Positions 21,883-32,960 are shown, counted from the first letter of the stretch. The stretch is DNA of 64,000 bases from Plantago ovata (GCA_028274465.1 CM051455.1:132218096-132282095); one strand, 5' to 3'. The notes: generated by a model from the sequence alone, not told the origin. Program-made: numbers and translations.

Positions 21883-22484
21883 GGACTCTTCTAGGGTCAG
21901 GCAGGCTTCGCCCTGCCTGACATCAGACAAACTGATCTTGGCCATTAAATTTTTGATCTAATGGGTTCACAACGATTCGCCAAAATAATTTTGGCGATCG
22001 CCTTTCGCCTTGTCCTCCGCCTTGTCGCCTTATTAATATTTCAATTAATAAATTATAATAAAAATATTAATATTTTATAAAATGTCATTCTTACCCTCCA
22101 AAAAAATGAAAAAAAATTTAATAAATATTTTTTATAATTTTGATTTTTCTTTTACGAATTTGTTTATTATATTAAATTATTTATTAATAAATTCAAAAAT
22201 ATGTCAACGGGTTCGGCCCGCTGACCCGGCCCGTTAAAAAATCGGGCCTGTAAAATAATATAAAAGAATAAAAATATTTTTTAATTTATTTTATTTTTTA
22301 AAAATATTTTTATATTTGTAATTATTATTTTAATTCAAGGTTATTTAAGTCAGTTCATATTTAATGTATAAAATAAATTTAAAAAATTGTTTCGCCTTAT
22401 TGGCGAAGGAGAATGAGGTGTCACATTTTAATTGGGTGACTGTTGTCAGGCAGGGCGAAAGCCTACCTGACCGTAGAAAAACCC
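21883..22484. mobile_element. MULE-type element A (602 bp), hairpin-containing TIRs
   Basis: Begins GGACTCTTCTAGGGTCAGG and ends with the inverse of GGGTTTTTCTACGGTCAGG. A perfect 9-bp TSD TACTAAGTA is at 21874-21882 and 22485-22493. Each terminus contains GTCAGGCAGG...CCTGCCTGAC around a CTTTCGC-type loop, so each TIR folds on itself. It has no gene. It is a short relative of element B in opposite orientation. Confidence 0.92.
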
Positions 22485-22931
22485 TACTAAGTAAATGTTT
22501 ACTTAAGTGTTTAGTTCCAAAATATAGTTGGACTTTTCTACGGGCAGGCAGGCTTTCGCCTTGCCTGACAACAGGCACCCAATCAAAAGTCGCCACGTCA
22601 TTCGCCTTCGTCAACCCTTCGCCAAAAAGTTAAAATAATTATTTTTATTTATTTTTGAATTAAATATAAATTTACTTAAATAATCTTGAATTAGAATAAT
22701 AAATACAGTTATTAAAAAATATAGTAAAATAAAAATATTTACATTTATTATTATTATCATCTTTTATTATTCGGGCCAGGTGGGCTGATGACGGTTCGGG
22801 CCGGGCCCGAGAACCGGGAAGGTCCGGCCCGGTCCCGAGAACATGCCCCCGGTCAGAAACGGACCGGGAAGGTCCGGCCCGGATTCATATCCCATCTTTA
22901 CATCTAATTAAAAAAATAATAATTTTAATGT

Positions 22932-23000
22932 TGGATGTGGGATTTGAACCCAAGCCACCACAGTGGAAGCAAGCTTACTTAACCAATAGGAAAATGTTCC
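22932..23000 (-). mobile_element. tRNA-like SINE head fragment in element B
   Basis: The minus strand reads TTGGTTAAGTAAGC (A-box-like) then GGGTTCAAATCCCAC (B box) with tRNA-like spacing. No CCA-end acceptor stem pairing is seen, so it is a pol III-derived fragment rather than a tRNA gene. Confidence 0.45.
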
Positions 23001-23520
23001 AATTTGGTTGAATTGATGATGTTATAAATTTAAGTAATGTATTTTGTATAATGTAAACATTTAACATTTTAATTGTGAATTTGCATTTCATTTTATATTT
23101 TTAATCTTAAACTATAATAAATTATTTCTCATTGTTTTTTTACTCTGGTTGATTGACCAACGGAATTACTCATTATTCTAACCTCAACAATGTCCATCCT
23201 TACCATATGACTCACATGATGACTAGTTTGTAAACGTGTTGTCTAGTTGATTTATTATTTATGAATTTTTCTACATTTATATTAAATAATAAACTAATTG
23301 ACACTTAGAACGGATAAAACAACATATATCATGACTTGTTACGTATATGAGGCTACTAAGTTGCTTCTATAATTGTGATAGAGTTAAGACAATGTAAGTT
23401 GGTATCTATGAGTCTGAAGGTTTGACTTATTTTATAGTGAATGTTTCATTGGAGAAGATTAATGCACTTATCCATTATCTCGTATCTCACTGATTGTTAT
23501 CATTTGTTAGTTTGTTGAGT

Positions 23521-23680
23521 ATAGGGATGACAATGGGTCGGGCCGGACTTTAAGAGGCCCGATCGGGCCCGAGAAGACTAGCACCAAGCCCAGGCCCGGC
23601 ACATGGCCTAGGACGGGCCTGAACATTAGGCCTGGGCCCGTCATGGCCCGGGCCGGGCTCAGGCCGATACTTTTTTTTTT
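23521..23680 (+). mobile_element. partial GGGCC-rich hAT MITE end
   Basis: TAGGGATGACAATGGGTCGG followed by many GGCCC/GGGCC words matches the left end of the MITE at 56526-57085. The matching right end (TTGCCATCCCTA) is not found within element B. Confidence 0.6.
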
Positions 23681-24806
23681 TTTTTGTCAATTATTTAGTA
23701 ATTTAAATGTTGTTTTTTTAGTTATGTAGTGTAGTATTAGTAGAATGGTAAATCTATTTAATTTATATCTTTTTGCTTGAGATCAAATATTTTGATATCA
23801 CTTTTATCATTTGCTTGGGATCGAATGAATTTCTGTGAAAATAAATTTCGAATCAGTTTCTCTTTTGGTCAATTTTATTCTTGTTTTGTAGGATTGGCTC
23901 TTGGATTAGTAACCTATATATTTATGATGAGTAGTCGGATTAAGGTTACACCTATATATATAATTAAAATTAATATACATTTTTATTAATATTGTGAATA
24001 ATATTCTAATCGGATAATAAAATTAAGAGAGATGTAGCTCATTTAAAATAACCCTAATATAATCTATTAAATCGATTTTAAATTTAGACATATAAAATAA
24101 ATATGTGAATATTTGTTGGCCATTTTTGTCATCTGTATGCACAATTTTGATTATTTTCGTTTGGGTGAATACAAGTCAAATTTAAATAGGAACGGTTGTA
24201 TCCCACTCAAATTCAAATCGGATAATTTCGGATTAAATTTGATTCGATTTATTTTTTATCATAATAAATTTCGGGTTAAATTTGATTCGATTTATTCAGT
24301 TCAAATATATTTTTAATCTGATGAATTTGTGTCAATATTAATTTGGAATCGGTTATCTTGTTGTCAACTTTATTATTATGTTGTCAGATCAAATCCCGGG
24401 TTAAATGTAGATATTTAACCGATATATTTCTGATCCTTTATGGACTAAATTGAATTTTGGCATATCAATTTTAACAGGATACGCCCATTTATATAAAATT
24501 AAAGAAATTAAATAATTTCTATTTGTGAATAATCTTGTGTTTGGAAGCTCCATGAACACTTTTTAGCTTCCTTTGTCCACTCTAATTCATGAGTTGGAAC
24601 AGGTCAATTATATGGGAATGTGAATGGGAAAATAGACGAGAATGAGCGACATGTCACTGTTTTTTCTTATGAGAAGTCGACTAAGAGAGGTAGCAGCAGC
24701 AAGAGAGAGACATGAATGAGTGTTCAATTAATTATAAATTTAGGTTGACTATTAATTTTTTATTATAATACTGTATAAAGTAATAGCAATTAATGAACAA
24801 AGTAAT

Positions 24807-24868
24807 TGGTAGCCTGGTGGTTTAGTCTTGTGCTATTTAGCCAAAGGTCTCAGGTTCAAATCCTAGCT
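24807..24868 (+). mobile_element. tRNA-like SINE head fragment in element B
   Basis: GGTAGCCTGGTGGTTTAGTC (A-box region) and CAGGTTCAAATCCTAGC (B box) are spaced as in a tRNA-derived SINE. No acceptor stem is evident. Confidence 0.5.
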
Positions 24869-25589
24869 TTGAATATTTTTGGTAACTATAATTAAATATT
24901 TTCAAATTCATTAATAAATAATTTAATATAATAAAAATAATAAAAAAAATCGTCCAAAAAATATTAATAAATCGAAATTATAAAAAAAAATATTAAAATT
25001 TTTATGTTTTGGAGGGTAAAAATGACATTTTATAAAATATTAATATTTTTATTATAATTTATTAATAAGGCGACAAGGCGAAGGATAAGGCGAAAGTCGA
25101 TCGCCAATATTTTTTGGCGAAGTGTTGTGAACCATTAGATCAAAGATCTAATGGTCTAGATCAGTTTGCCTGATATCAGGCAGGGCGAAGCCTGCCTGAC
25201 CCTAGAAGACTCCAATATAGTTACCACCCCCAGACACTCTACTACTTTTTTGGAGTTAATAATCCCACAACCAATTTTCATTTAATACCACATATATATA
25301 GGCTAAAAAATCTAATCGACTCTTATATTCTTGTAATTTCTTTATTTCATGTCTATTATTTATTATTTGTTGCTGTATTTCAAATTAAAAATATCACAAT
25401 GTCACATTTACTTGTCATGCTAAAAGAAATCTTCCACGGTCTAAACTTTCGACTGTGGGATTTGTTCTCTAATCCCATGGGAGGAATTTGCAATTTACTG
25501 TATATATAAAACGTGGAAAAGTAGTACTAGTACCCAAATAACTGCCACGTATCAGCAATTCAAAGGGTATTCATTATCGAACAACAAAA

Positions 25590-26501
25590 CCAAAGTTAAG
25601 AACTTGAGCTTGTTTAATCTCTCTTTGTTGGGTAAATGGGTTTGGAGTCTTCTTGTTGAGTCTAGTTCCTTATGGGTCTTTGTGATTAATTCTAAGTATG
25701 GGGGCATTTGGGATTGCATTTGTAGAGTGAAAGAAGGTAAAGGGGCTTGTCGGGGGTGGTCCTTGTGGTGGAAAAATCTGGTTCTTAAGGTGGCTTCGAC
25801 TCCTTGGTTTGTAAATAATTTATTTAAACATATTGAGTCGGGTAAGGGGACCTTATTTTGGGTGGAACCGTGGTTGGGGAAAGGTATTTTCTTGAAAGAT
25901 AAGTTCCCGCGTCTTTTTGCAATTGAAAAAAATAAAGATTGTTCTGTCTTTGAAAGGGTTGGGAATGGTTTTAATTGGGATTGGTATAGAGCTTAATCTT
26001 CTTGGGAGTATGCTCTTGTTGTCGAACTAATGAATTTTTGAAGGAGTTTTAACTTTGTTTTGTCTACAGCGGAGGATTATTGGGAATGGACTTTTGGCAG
26101 CGAAGGTCGCTATACTGCCCGGTCAGGTTATGCTTTACAATTGAGTGATCTGGAAGCTGCTGAGTCGGAAAATATTGCGGATGTGGGTGTGGACTGGAAA
26201 AAGAGGATATGGGTTAGGATGGTGCCTATAAAGGTTAACGGTTTTGCTTGGAAATTAGCATGGAATCGGCTTCCTACTATTGACAATCTGAAAAAGAGAA
26301 ACATCATACACAGTGACACTATTGCTTTGTGTAAATTCTGCCAAGAGGAAGAGGAAAATGCTTATCATCTGTTTTATTCTTGTCCGTTTGCTAGAAGAGT
26401 TTGGGATGAAGTGGCGATTTGGATAGGTGTTGGTAGAAGATCTTGCAATTCGGTGGCTGATATTTTAAATGGGAAGGTTCTGGAGTCTAGCCAAAGTGAA
26501 T
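25590..26501 (+). mobile_element. 5'-truncated LINE (RT C-terminus and zf-RVT), part 1
   Basis: Translations KNLSLFNLSLLGKWVWSLL, SSLWVFVINSKYGG and GTLFWVEPWLGKG, then KVNGFAWKLAWNRLPTIDNL and CKFCQEEEENAYHLFYSCPF, are the C-terminal region and zinc-binding domain of a plant L1-type reverse transcriptase. At least two stops around 25995-26040 break it. It starts abruptly at about 25590, directly after duplicated MBL promoter sequence. A CACTA element splits it at 26502. Confidence 0.88.
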
Positions 26502-26523
26502 CACTACAAGACATACCGATTTT

Positions 26524-26879
26524 AGCAACGGAACCATCCGTCGCTAAAATCGGCCGATCGGTCGCTAAATAACGCTAGCGACCGATCGGTATTTTTAGCG
26601 ACGGATAAATTCGTCGTCGCTAAAGCGTTGGTCGCTAGCGAATTTAGCGACCGATGAGTAATCCGTCGCGAATTTGCGACGGATTATAAGGTTGACTTTT
26701 AGCAACCGATGACTTATCCGTTGCTAAAGTCACCGGACTTTTAGCGACGGATGAGTCTCATCGGTTGTTAAATGTTAGCAACGGATGGGACTTATCCGTC
26801 GCTAAAAGTCCGGGACTTTTAGCGACGGATAAGGCTTATCCGTCGCTGTATATAGCGACGGATGAGCCCATCGGTTGCT

Positions 26880-26880
<1 letters not shown>
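26524..26880. repeat. CACTA left subterminal repeats
   Basis: Roughly a dozen direct and inverted copies of tagcgacggatna / tcatccgtcgcta, followed by a run of about 29 T at 26883-26911. Confidence 0.85.
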
Positions 26881-26913
<33 letters not shown>

Positions 26914-27153
26914 TTTTTAGATATAATAATGAGACTCAAAATCAAATGCAACCTGTTTAGTTAAGCAACATGTTACAGAAATTCTATAAACCAAATAAAC
27001 CAAAAAATAATTCAAAAAAATCATAATAAATGTACCAAAACCCTCCATACATATAATAATAATCATACGTACACAATACTAATCCAAAATAATATCATAG
27101 TGTACACAGTATTCATGTAGAAAATAGTAAATAGAGTCGAAAAGGATAGGGGA

Positions 27154-28835
27154 TCATGGAGAGGTAGGTGGGGAAGGTGGATCCATCCCCAGCTTCGCAT
27201 ACAGCTGAGCAAACATATTATCATATTGAGCCTGCTTCGCAGCTAGCCTCTTCACCTCCTCATCCCTCTCCTGCAACTGAAGTAAGAGGGTCTGCTCTCG
27301 AGCGGAAGCTGCTGCTGCTGAAGATGATGAAGATGTACTGGCACGGGAACGACGAGTCGGCCTCGAGTCCAATTCAGGGACGGCTGCTGCACTCCCAAGT
27401 CCCAAGCGACGGCCCTTCTCGTCTGGAGGATTCACCTCGAGGAAAATGGTATTCATTTCCTCAACAGTGAGATCCTGATCACGAATCCTGTCTTCGTAGG
27501 CCGTCTGAAATTATAAATCAAGAGTATAAGGTGTTAGTTATGTTGTTAATTAGTTATGAAATCATCAGTATTTAATAAACACATGTATTGTAGATACTTA
27601 CCGCAATTGTTTTGGCCTCGTCACACAACCACTGTCCGTCCTTGGCCTTCTGAGATCTCGAGAACAGGGTGAATAGGAGACTCTCCTTATCCTTCAACTG
27701 AATGACACATGAAAGCATCATATACTTAGTTTGAAAGTTCGAAATGCAAGTAAATAACAAGTATAAGAATGATGAATTCACAAAGTTAATATACTTACCT
27801 TCTGCCTCACATGTGCTGTAGCGATCGACTCAGAGCCAAAACGGTGTGTCACCAGGGTACGTGTCCCATCATTCGGCTGCTTCTTCCGGTTCTCAGTGTT
27901 CTGGTCAGCCTGCGCCTAGACTCTCGCGTCAACCCAATACACCTTCCACGCCTCCCAAATTGCATCTCCGGGCCAATCACTGGTACGTGGACGGTCTTCT
28001 TTCCACATTTTCTTCAGGCTATGAACCATGCACTTGTAAAGGGCACTACCGTGAGAGTTGAAGCTCCACCAGAGATCCATCAGCAATGCTTTCGGAAGGA
28101 AGAATTCTTTCTACACAATTACAAATAAACATCGAAACACATACGTTGGTGAATACTTAAAAAACATTCAAGTATAACAAGGGGAGCTAACATGTATCAA
28201 ATATATAACAAGGGAAAACAACATCTATTCAGGTATATCGGGTTGTTAACAGTCATCTACAAACAAATAAGGACGCCGCCTACCCATCATGCATGAACGG
28301 TCTACACGTAATGGATGCCGCCTATCCATTCTAGTTCTAAACGCGGTCAAGCATATAATGGGTGCCGCCTACCCATACATAAATATGCGGTCCGACATAT
28401 AAGAGGGCGCCGCCTACCCTCGCATGCATAGCGGTCGAACGGAATGTAAAAACATGGTACTTAAACATGCATATATTAACTCACCCTCAGCTCCTCGAAG
28501 AGCTCTCCCTTAATTTGGTCCGGGATGCAATGCCACTGGCTGCCACCCTCTTGCGGTGGGACCATTCTGTTCCGTATTATCGAACTGAGTACTTTAGCAG
28601 CGTGCTCCCCATACAAACTGTGAAGAACAGGTAAGTCAATAGTGACAAGGTTAGTTCGGTATATATATATTAAAAGTTCGTAAATCAGTTAATGCCTAAT
28701 ACTTACTTCTCTCCATTGGGGTAAAGGACAGGGCGACCATTCCACATAAGACCATCTTCCGGCCTTTGAAAGGGACAACCGTCGTCTGGAACGTGGGCCC
28801 ACGGGTCGTGGAGGGAGGAATGAGGAGTCGATCCC
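27154..28835 (-). pseudogene. CACTA-encoded Transposase_24 (Ptta/En/Spm) protein
   Basis: Exon-like blocks on the minus strand read PEDGLMWNGRPVLYPNGE, EHAAKVLSSIIRNRMVPPQ with GSQWHCIPDQIKGELFEELR, KEFFLPKALLMDLWWSFNSH, MWKEDRPRTSDWPGDAIWEA, then KDKESLLFTLFSRSQKAKDG and LTVEEMNTIFLEVNPPDEKG ending in a Glu/Lys coiled coil (LLLQLQERDEEVKRLAAKQ). This is the plant transposase family fold used by TnpA/ORF1-like CACTA proteins to bind the subterminal repeats. One in-frame TAG lies in the WVDARV block (about 27918). The N-terminus is not found. Confidence 0.75.
28265..28440. repeat. minisatellite, about 4 x 47 bp, in an intron of the CACTA gene
   Basis: The unit GGxxGCCGCCTACCCAT...GCGGTC recurs at about 28272, 28315, 28362 and 28405. 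Spacers differ in sequence. It lies between two coding blocks of the CACTA gene. Confidence 0.8.
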
Positions 28836-28899
28836 CTGCTCGACCCAGGTGGAGTCCCTAAAACAGTAGGGGAGCCCTGATCGGTCTCCGATCCGTCGG

Positions 28900-29240
28900 T
28901 ATAATTACCTATATTTATCTATATTTCCATTATACTTGTACAATATTCATAATAATAACTAATTACAATACACTATAATTACATATATTTTTCATTATAA
29001 TTATGCAATTTGCATTATAGTAACAACTACCAATACACTATAATTACCTATATTTATCTTTCTATTTCCATTATACTTATGGAATTTTCATTATAATAAA
29101 AACTTGCAATACACTATAATTACCTATATTTATCTATATTTTCATTATATTTATACAATTTTCATTATAATAACTAATTACAATACACTATAATTACTCA
29201 TATTTCCATTATAATTATACTTATGCAATTTTTCAAATCT
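28900..29240. repeat. AT-rich minisatellite, about 5 x 65-77 bp
   Basis: Repeated units begin CACTATAATTACCTATATTT and end in ataactaattacaataca-like sequence; the last unit is truncated. Confidence 0.8.
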
Positions 29241-29699
29241 AATTAGTATATCCCAAACAAACTACACTAATTGAACAAAACTAACTACGTAGATAATCCC
29301 AAACATAATTGAACCCGATTGAAATCCTAAAGATAATCAAACCCAATTCAAATCTCAAACATAATCGAACCCACTACATCCCAAAACATCCCAATTGAAC
29401 AATACTAACATCAAAACTAGCTAATAAACCATAAAACACTTCAAAATTGAAAAAAATACCAAATTTACAAAAGTTAGATTTCGAGATTAGTACCTTTAAT
29501 TGCGGAATAAATAGAACAACCCACTTCAAATTGAATGTCTCACTACGTTCCTTGTTGAATTGGCTTCGATTTGACACCAAGATTGGAAGAAATGATGGAG
29601 TATAAGAGAAGATTGGAATTGGAGAGAAGAAGTGAGAAAAATGGAGAAGAAGAGAGAAGAGAGCAGAAATGCGTCTCTGCTGGTCGGCCGCCGGTGATG

Positions 29700-30165
29700 A
29701 AGACAATTTAGCAACGGATGACCATCCGTCGCTAAACAACGACCGATCGGTCGCTAAATAGCGACGGATGACGTCATCCGTCGCTATATTTAAAAAACCT
29801 TTTTCTTTTTTTTTCTTGGGTCAACGTTTAGCGACGGATGAACTCCATCGGTCGCTAACTATAGCAACGGATGATTTATCCGTCGCTATATTTAAAAAAC
29901 CTTTTTCTTTTTTTTTCTTGGGTCAACGTTTAGCGACGGATGACTCATCGGTCGCTAAATAGCGACGGATGAAGTCCATCGGTCGCTAAATATAGCAACG
30001 GATGATTTATCCGTCGCTATTTTGCGACGGATGAATCATCCGTCGCAAATACTTCACGCCCTAGTACGAATTGAGTTTGTCCGTCGCTAGTGGCAATTTA
30101 TCCGTCGCTAATTCACCGATCGGTCGCTAATAGTAGCGACGGATCGATTTGTTGCTAAGTTCGGT
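29700..30165. repeat. CACTA right subterminal repeats
   Basis: Over ten copies of TAGCGACGGATGA/ATCCGTCGCTA, including a directly repeated block (atccgtcgctatatttaaaa at 29776 and 29878, both followed by cctttttctttttttttctt). Confidence 0.85.
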
Positions 30166-30180
30166 TGCTGATTTTTGTTG

Positions 30181-30996
30181 TTTGCAACCTTAATCCAGTG
30201 TACACTTTGGTGTTTATGGAAGGGGAGAAATGATTCGGCATTCAAAGGTATGATTCTTTCTACTAATGACATTGTCGATCGAATCAGAAATAATATGTGG
30301 CATTGGTTGCGCAACAAGGATGGACTTAAGGGTGGTATTAGTTTGGTTGACTGGTGGCTTTACCCTGATCAGTGTTGGAAACCACCTTAGATGCCGCTTG
30401 TGAAGTCAGGTTAAGGGGCGTAGTTGCCACGGTGTTGAGCTAATTGGTGCGTGGAGGTGTCTGCTGCCGCACTATTCCCTGTTCTGTTATTGGCGGTCTG
30501 CAGCTTATTGTGGGATGCTGCTGGTTTTTTTAGTAGCTTTGTACCTACGTTCAGGTTTGGGTTGTATTTCTCTATCTGTGAGTTTCTCCTTTACTGAGTG
30601 AGGGATATCATGTGTCACTTTCTTATCTGTGATTAGTTTGTATCCCATTGGAGGTCATCATCTTTCGTTTTCTTGCTAAGTAGACTATACTTGCAACGAA
30701 AGATATTCCCCTCCGTTGGACTTAACTAGAATTGACGGCTCTTTTCGTCACCCCTCGATTCTTGGCATCTTGCTAGTAGGATGACGTACTAGAAGAACGG
30801 GGTGGTTAAGTGTTGATACGACTACTAACGGGTTTGAATTTCGAACATGCTTTTATACTTATCTTGATGATAGGTTAGCTTATGGGTGGTGGGTTTTGTT
30901 GTACAATTCTTATCCAATTTAAGTTGTAAAATTTGGTTGTTGTATCTATTTTTATTGAAGATCAATAAAATTTCGCTGCATCCAAAAAAAAATTAA
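30181..30996 (+). mobile_element. LINE part 2: end of ORF2, 3' UTR and poly(A)
   Basis: After the CACTA element the LINE reading resumes (FATLIQCTLWCLWKGRNDSA... SLVDWWLYPDQCW, stop at 30388). A 3' UTR of about 600 bp follows and ends AGATCAATAAAATTTCGCTG then a short A-run at 30987-30995. The next base starts the 5' leader of the RPA43 copy. Confidence 0.85.
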
Positions 30997-32509
30997 CCCC
31001 ATCACTAATCATATACTATCTCGCGCCGTTACACTGAAAAAAAACCTAATCGAGCTCGCAGACTCTCTCTGCAACAACAATGGAGGGACTCAATCAAAGC
31101 CGAGCGAATTTAGTCGTCTATCTCCACCCCTCCAAGGCGAGTTCTCCCAGCGACGCTATCCTCGGTGAGCTCAGTTCTCTTCTCTTTACCTACAACGAAT
31201 CCTTAGACGGTGTCGTTTTAGCTTACGATCCTAAAATCAGCAGCAATTTAGCTCATATTGTACCTGGAATCACTCCTAATTTAGGCGTCCAGTTGAGAGC
31301 TGATTTATTGATGTTTAGCCCTAAGCCTGATATGCTTGTAGAAGGTGAGGTGGTTTCTATCACCTCACACGCGATTAATGCTGTAGTTCTAGGTTTTGCA
31401 TCTGCTTCGATTGATAGAGAGGATGTTAGGGGTGAATTTAGGTTTAGGAGTGGTAAGGGAGAGTATGTGAGTCGGTTGAGTAAGAAGCATAAGCTTAGAG
31501 TAGGGACGGTTTTGAGGTTTAGGGTTAAGTGTTTCGATGGAGAGACGCTTCATGTTACGGGGAGTATGGTGGGCGAGGATACGGGGTGTGTGCGGTGGTT
31601 GGATCGGAATGTGGATGCGTGGAATCGGGTGGAGAGGAGTGATGTGAAGAGGAAGATTGGAGAGGTGAAGGATGAGGAGGAAATGGTTTTGAATGATGTG
31701 GAGGTGAAAAGGTCGAAGAAGTCGAAGAGATCAAGAGTTAGGGAGGAGGATAACAAGGAAATGCCCACGTTGTTGGCGGGGGATGAAAGGCCGAAGAACG
31801 TGAAATTGGAGGGAAATGGTAAAGAAGAGTTCCGATTGGATGTGAAAAAGGAAATGCCTTCGTTGAAGGATGGTGAGAAATCAAAGAAATCTAAGAAAGC
31901 AAGAGTTAGGGAGGAGCAAGATAACAAAGAAGAGAAGGAAGAAAAGTCGAAGAACATAAAACTGGAGGAATTTGGATTGGAGGCGAAAGAGGAAATGCAA
32001 TCATTAAAGGAATGCGAGAAATCAAAGAAATCAGAGGAAGCAAGAGTTAAGGAGGAGCAAGATAACAAAGAAGAGAATGGATTGGTGAAAAATCAGGAAA
32101 TTTCATCATTGAAGGAGGATGCGAAGCCGAAGAAGTCAAAGAAAAAGAGAAAAGAATAGTTTTGAAGATTGTTATGCTGCTTGTTGTAGTAGATGCAAAG
32201 GCTCGGTTGTTTCTTTGGATACAGAACTATTGGATTGTCAGGGTGCTTGTTGTCTATAGCGCCCATTTGTTAGAAGAAGATAAGTAGCCACTTAGATTGA
32301 TTACTTCATCTATTATTATACTATTACTACATTGTTTGCTAAAACTCAGTTTTGAGGGGTGACTATGAAGTTATTAAGATTAGTTTTTTTGCATGAACTT
32401 GGATAAAAGATCAAAATTTATCTTATTGTCCCCTTGTAACCTTGTTTTGATCAGTAAGTTTGAATGACATTTATTTTCTGGTCTCAAAAAAAAAAAAAAA
32501 AAAAAAAAA
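30997..32509 (+). CDS. RNA polymerase I subunit RPA43-like retrocopy (ORF 31080-32159)
   Basis: One uninterrupted 359-codon frame. Residues 1-80 (ANLVVYLHPSKASSPSDAIL, SSLLFTYNESLDGVVLAYDP) match the RPB7-like N-terminal part and residues about 80-170 (LVEGEVVSITSHAINAVVLG, GTVLRFRVKCFDGETLHVTG) match the OB-fold domain of RPA43, the stalk subunit of Pol I that contacts Rrn3 for rRNA transcription. The rest is a Lys/Glu tail with three repeats of KSKKxRVREEQDNKEE-like sequence. It has no introns, an 83-bp leader beginning right after the LINE tail, a 3' UTR and a 24-nt A-run at 32486-32509, after which duplicated MBL sequence resumes. These are marks of a reverse-transcribed mRNA. The ORF is intact, so it may be functional, but no promoter of its own is evident. 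Whether the parent gene has introns must be checked. Confidence 0.88.
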
Positions 32510-32960
32510 CAGTCTCTTCCGTTCTGTCAAAGCAAATCAATGAAATTAAAAAAAATAAAAATTCATCATCATCTAAAGATTAGATTTAGATTGGTACTTG
32601 AATTTCATTTCTGAGCGACCATGGCAGCTTCAATGGTAACTTCACCGGTTTTCAGCGTTAGAGCAGCAGCAACATCTTCTTCTTCGAGAAGCGGGAGGAT
32701 GATTACTTGATTAGACGACCTCAAAATGTCCATGGAGACTTCTTTGTTGGTAATAATAATACTACCAATTCATTCATTAACCGTTCCTTTTTTCTGTTGA
32801 TTAATTCATTGCTATCATTGGTTGATAATCCAGCTGAGTTTGATAGAGTTGTTCAGTAAATTGGCTGATAAGCTACCTGATATCCTAAATCAAGTACTAG
32901 TAGTATAGAAACATGAAAACCTTTTGTGTGCTTATTGTAATTATTCACCAGGTGAAATTA
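32510..32960 (+). pseudogene. exon 1 remnant of an upstream MBL gene copy
   Basis: It matches 37334-37775 closely, including the ATG at 32621 and [20 protein letters not shown]. An 8-bp insertion after GRMIT introduces TGA, so even exon 1 is broken. Similarity ends in intron 1 near ttcaccaggtgaa. Later exons are absent. Confidence 0.88.

Larger units (their letters stand above)
22530..25213. mobile_element. MULE-type element B (2684 bp), same family as A
   Basis: Begins GGACTTTTCTACGGGCAGG, ends with the inverse of GGAGTCTTCTAGGGTCAGG, and has a perfect 9-bp TSD AATATAGTT at 22521-22529 and 25214-25222. Its right 200 bp is the inverse of the left 220 bp of A. No transposase is found. It carries a partial GGGCC-rich hAT MITE end (from about 23523), a second GGGCC-rich patch at 22770-22880, and two tRNA-like pol III segments. 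Confidence 0.9.
21791..25589 (+). repeat. upstream copy of the MBL promoter region, with two MULEs inside
   Basis: Host pieces 21791-21882, 22494-22529 and 25223-25589 line up in order with the uninterrupted promoter of the intact MBL gene at 36902-37335 (shared: cttatatctattttaaa, aagaaatcttccacggtcta, aataactgccacgtatca, cgaacaacaaaacca). The two gaps are exactly the MULEs at 21883-22484 and 22530-25213. The copy continues after a third insertion at 32510. Confidence 0.9.
26502..30180. mobile_element. CACTA (En/Spm) element inserted in the LINE
   Basis: The left terminus is CACTACAAGACATACCG. Both ends carry many copies of TAGCGACGGATnnn and its inverse ATCCGTCGCTA, typical CACTA subterminal transposase-binding repeats (26524-26880 and 29705-30165). 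The right end (rc CAACAAAAATCAGCAACCGA) aligns with the left but lacks a clean CACTA, and no 3-bp TSD is clear. It encodes one Transposase_24-like protein; no TnpD-type transposase was found, so it is non-autonomous or decayed. Confidence 0.85.

Noticed and set aside
22345-22633. Two mirror-image 89-codon frames on opposite strands
   Set aside because: They arise because the facing ends of MULEs A and B are inverse copies; no protein family is matched.
28265-29240. CRISPR-like repeat-spacer array
   Set aside because: Units are diverged, spacing is irregular, no cas genes are present and the DNA is plant; these are minisatellites.
31550-32068. 172-codon minus-strand Ser/Phe-rich frame
   Set aside because: Complement of the Lys/Glu repeats of RPA43.
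31080-32159. RPA43 as a native resident gene of this locus
   Set aside because: The paralogous promoter is contiguous across this point and the copy ends in a genomic poly(A) run, so it is an insertion.
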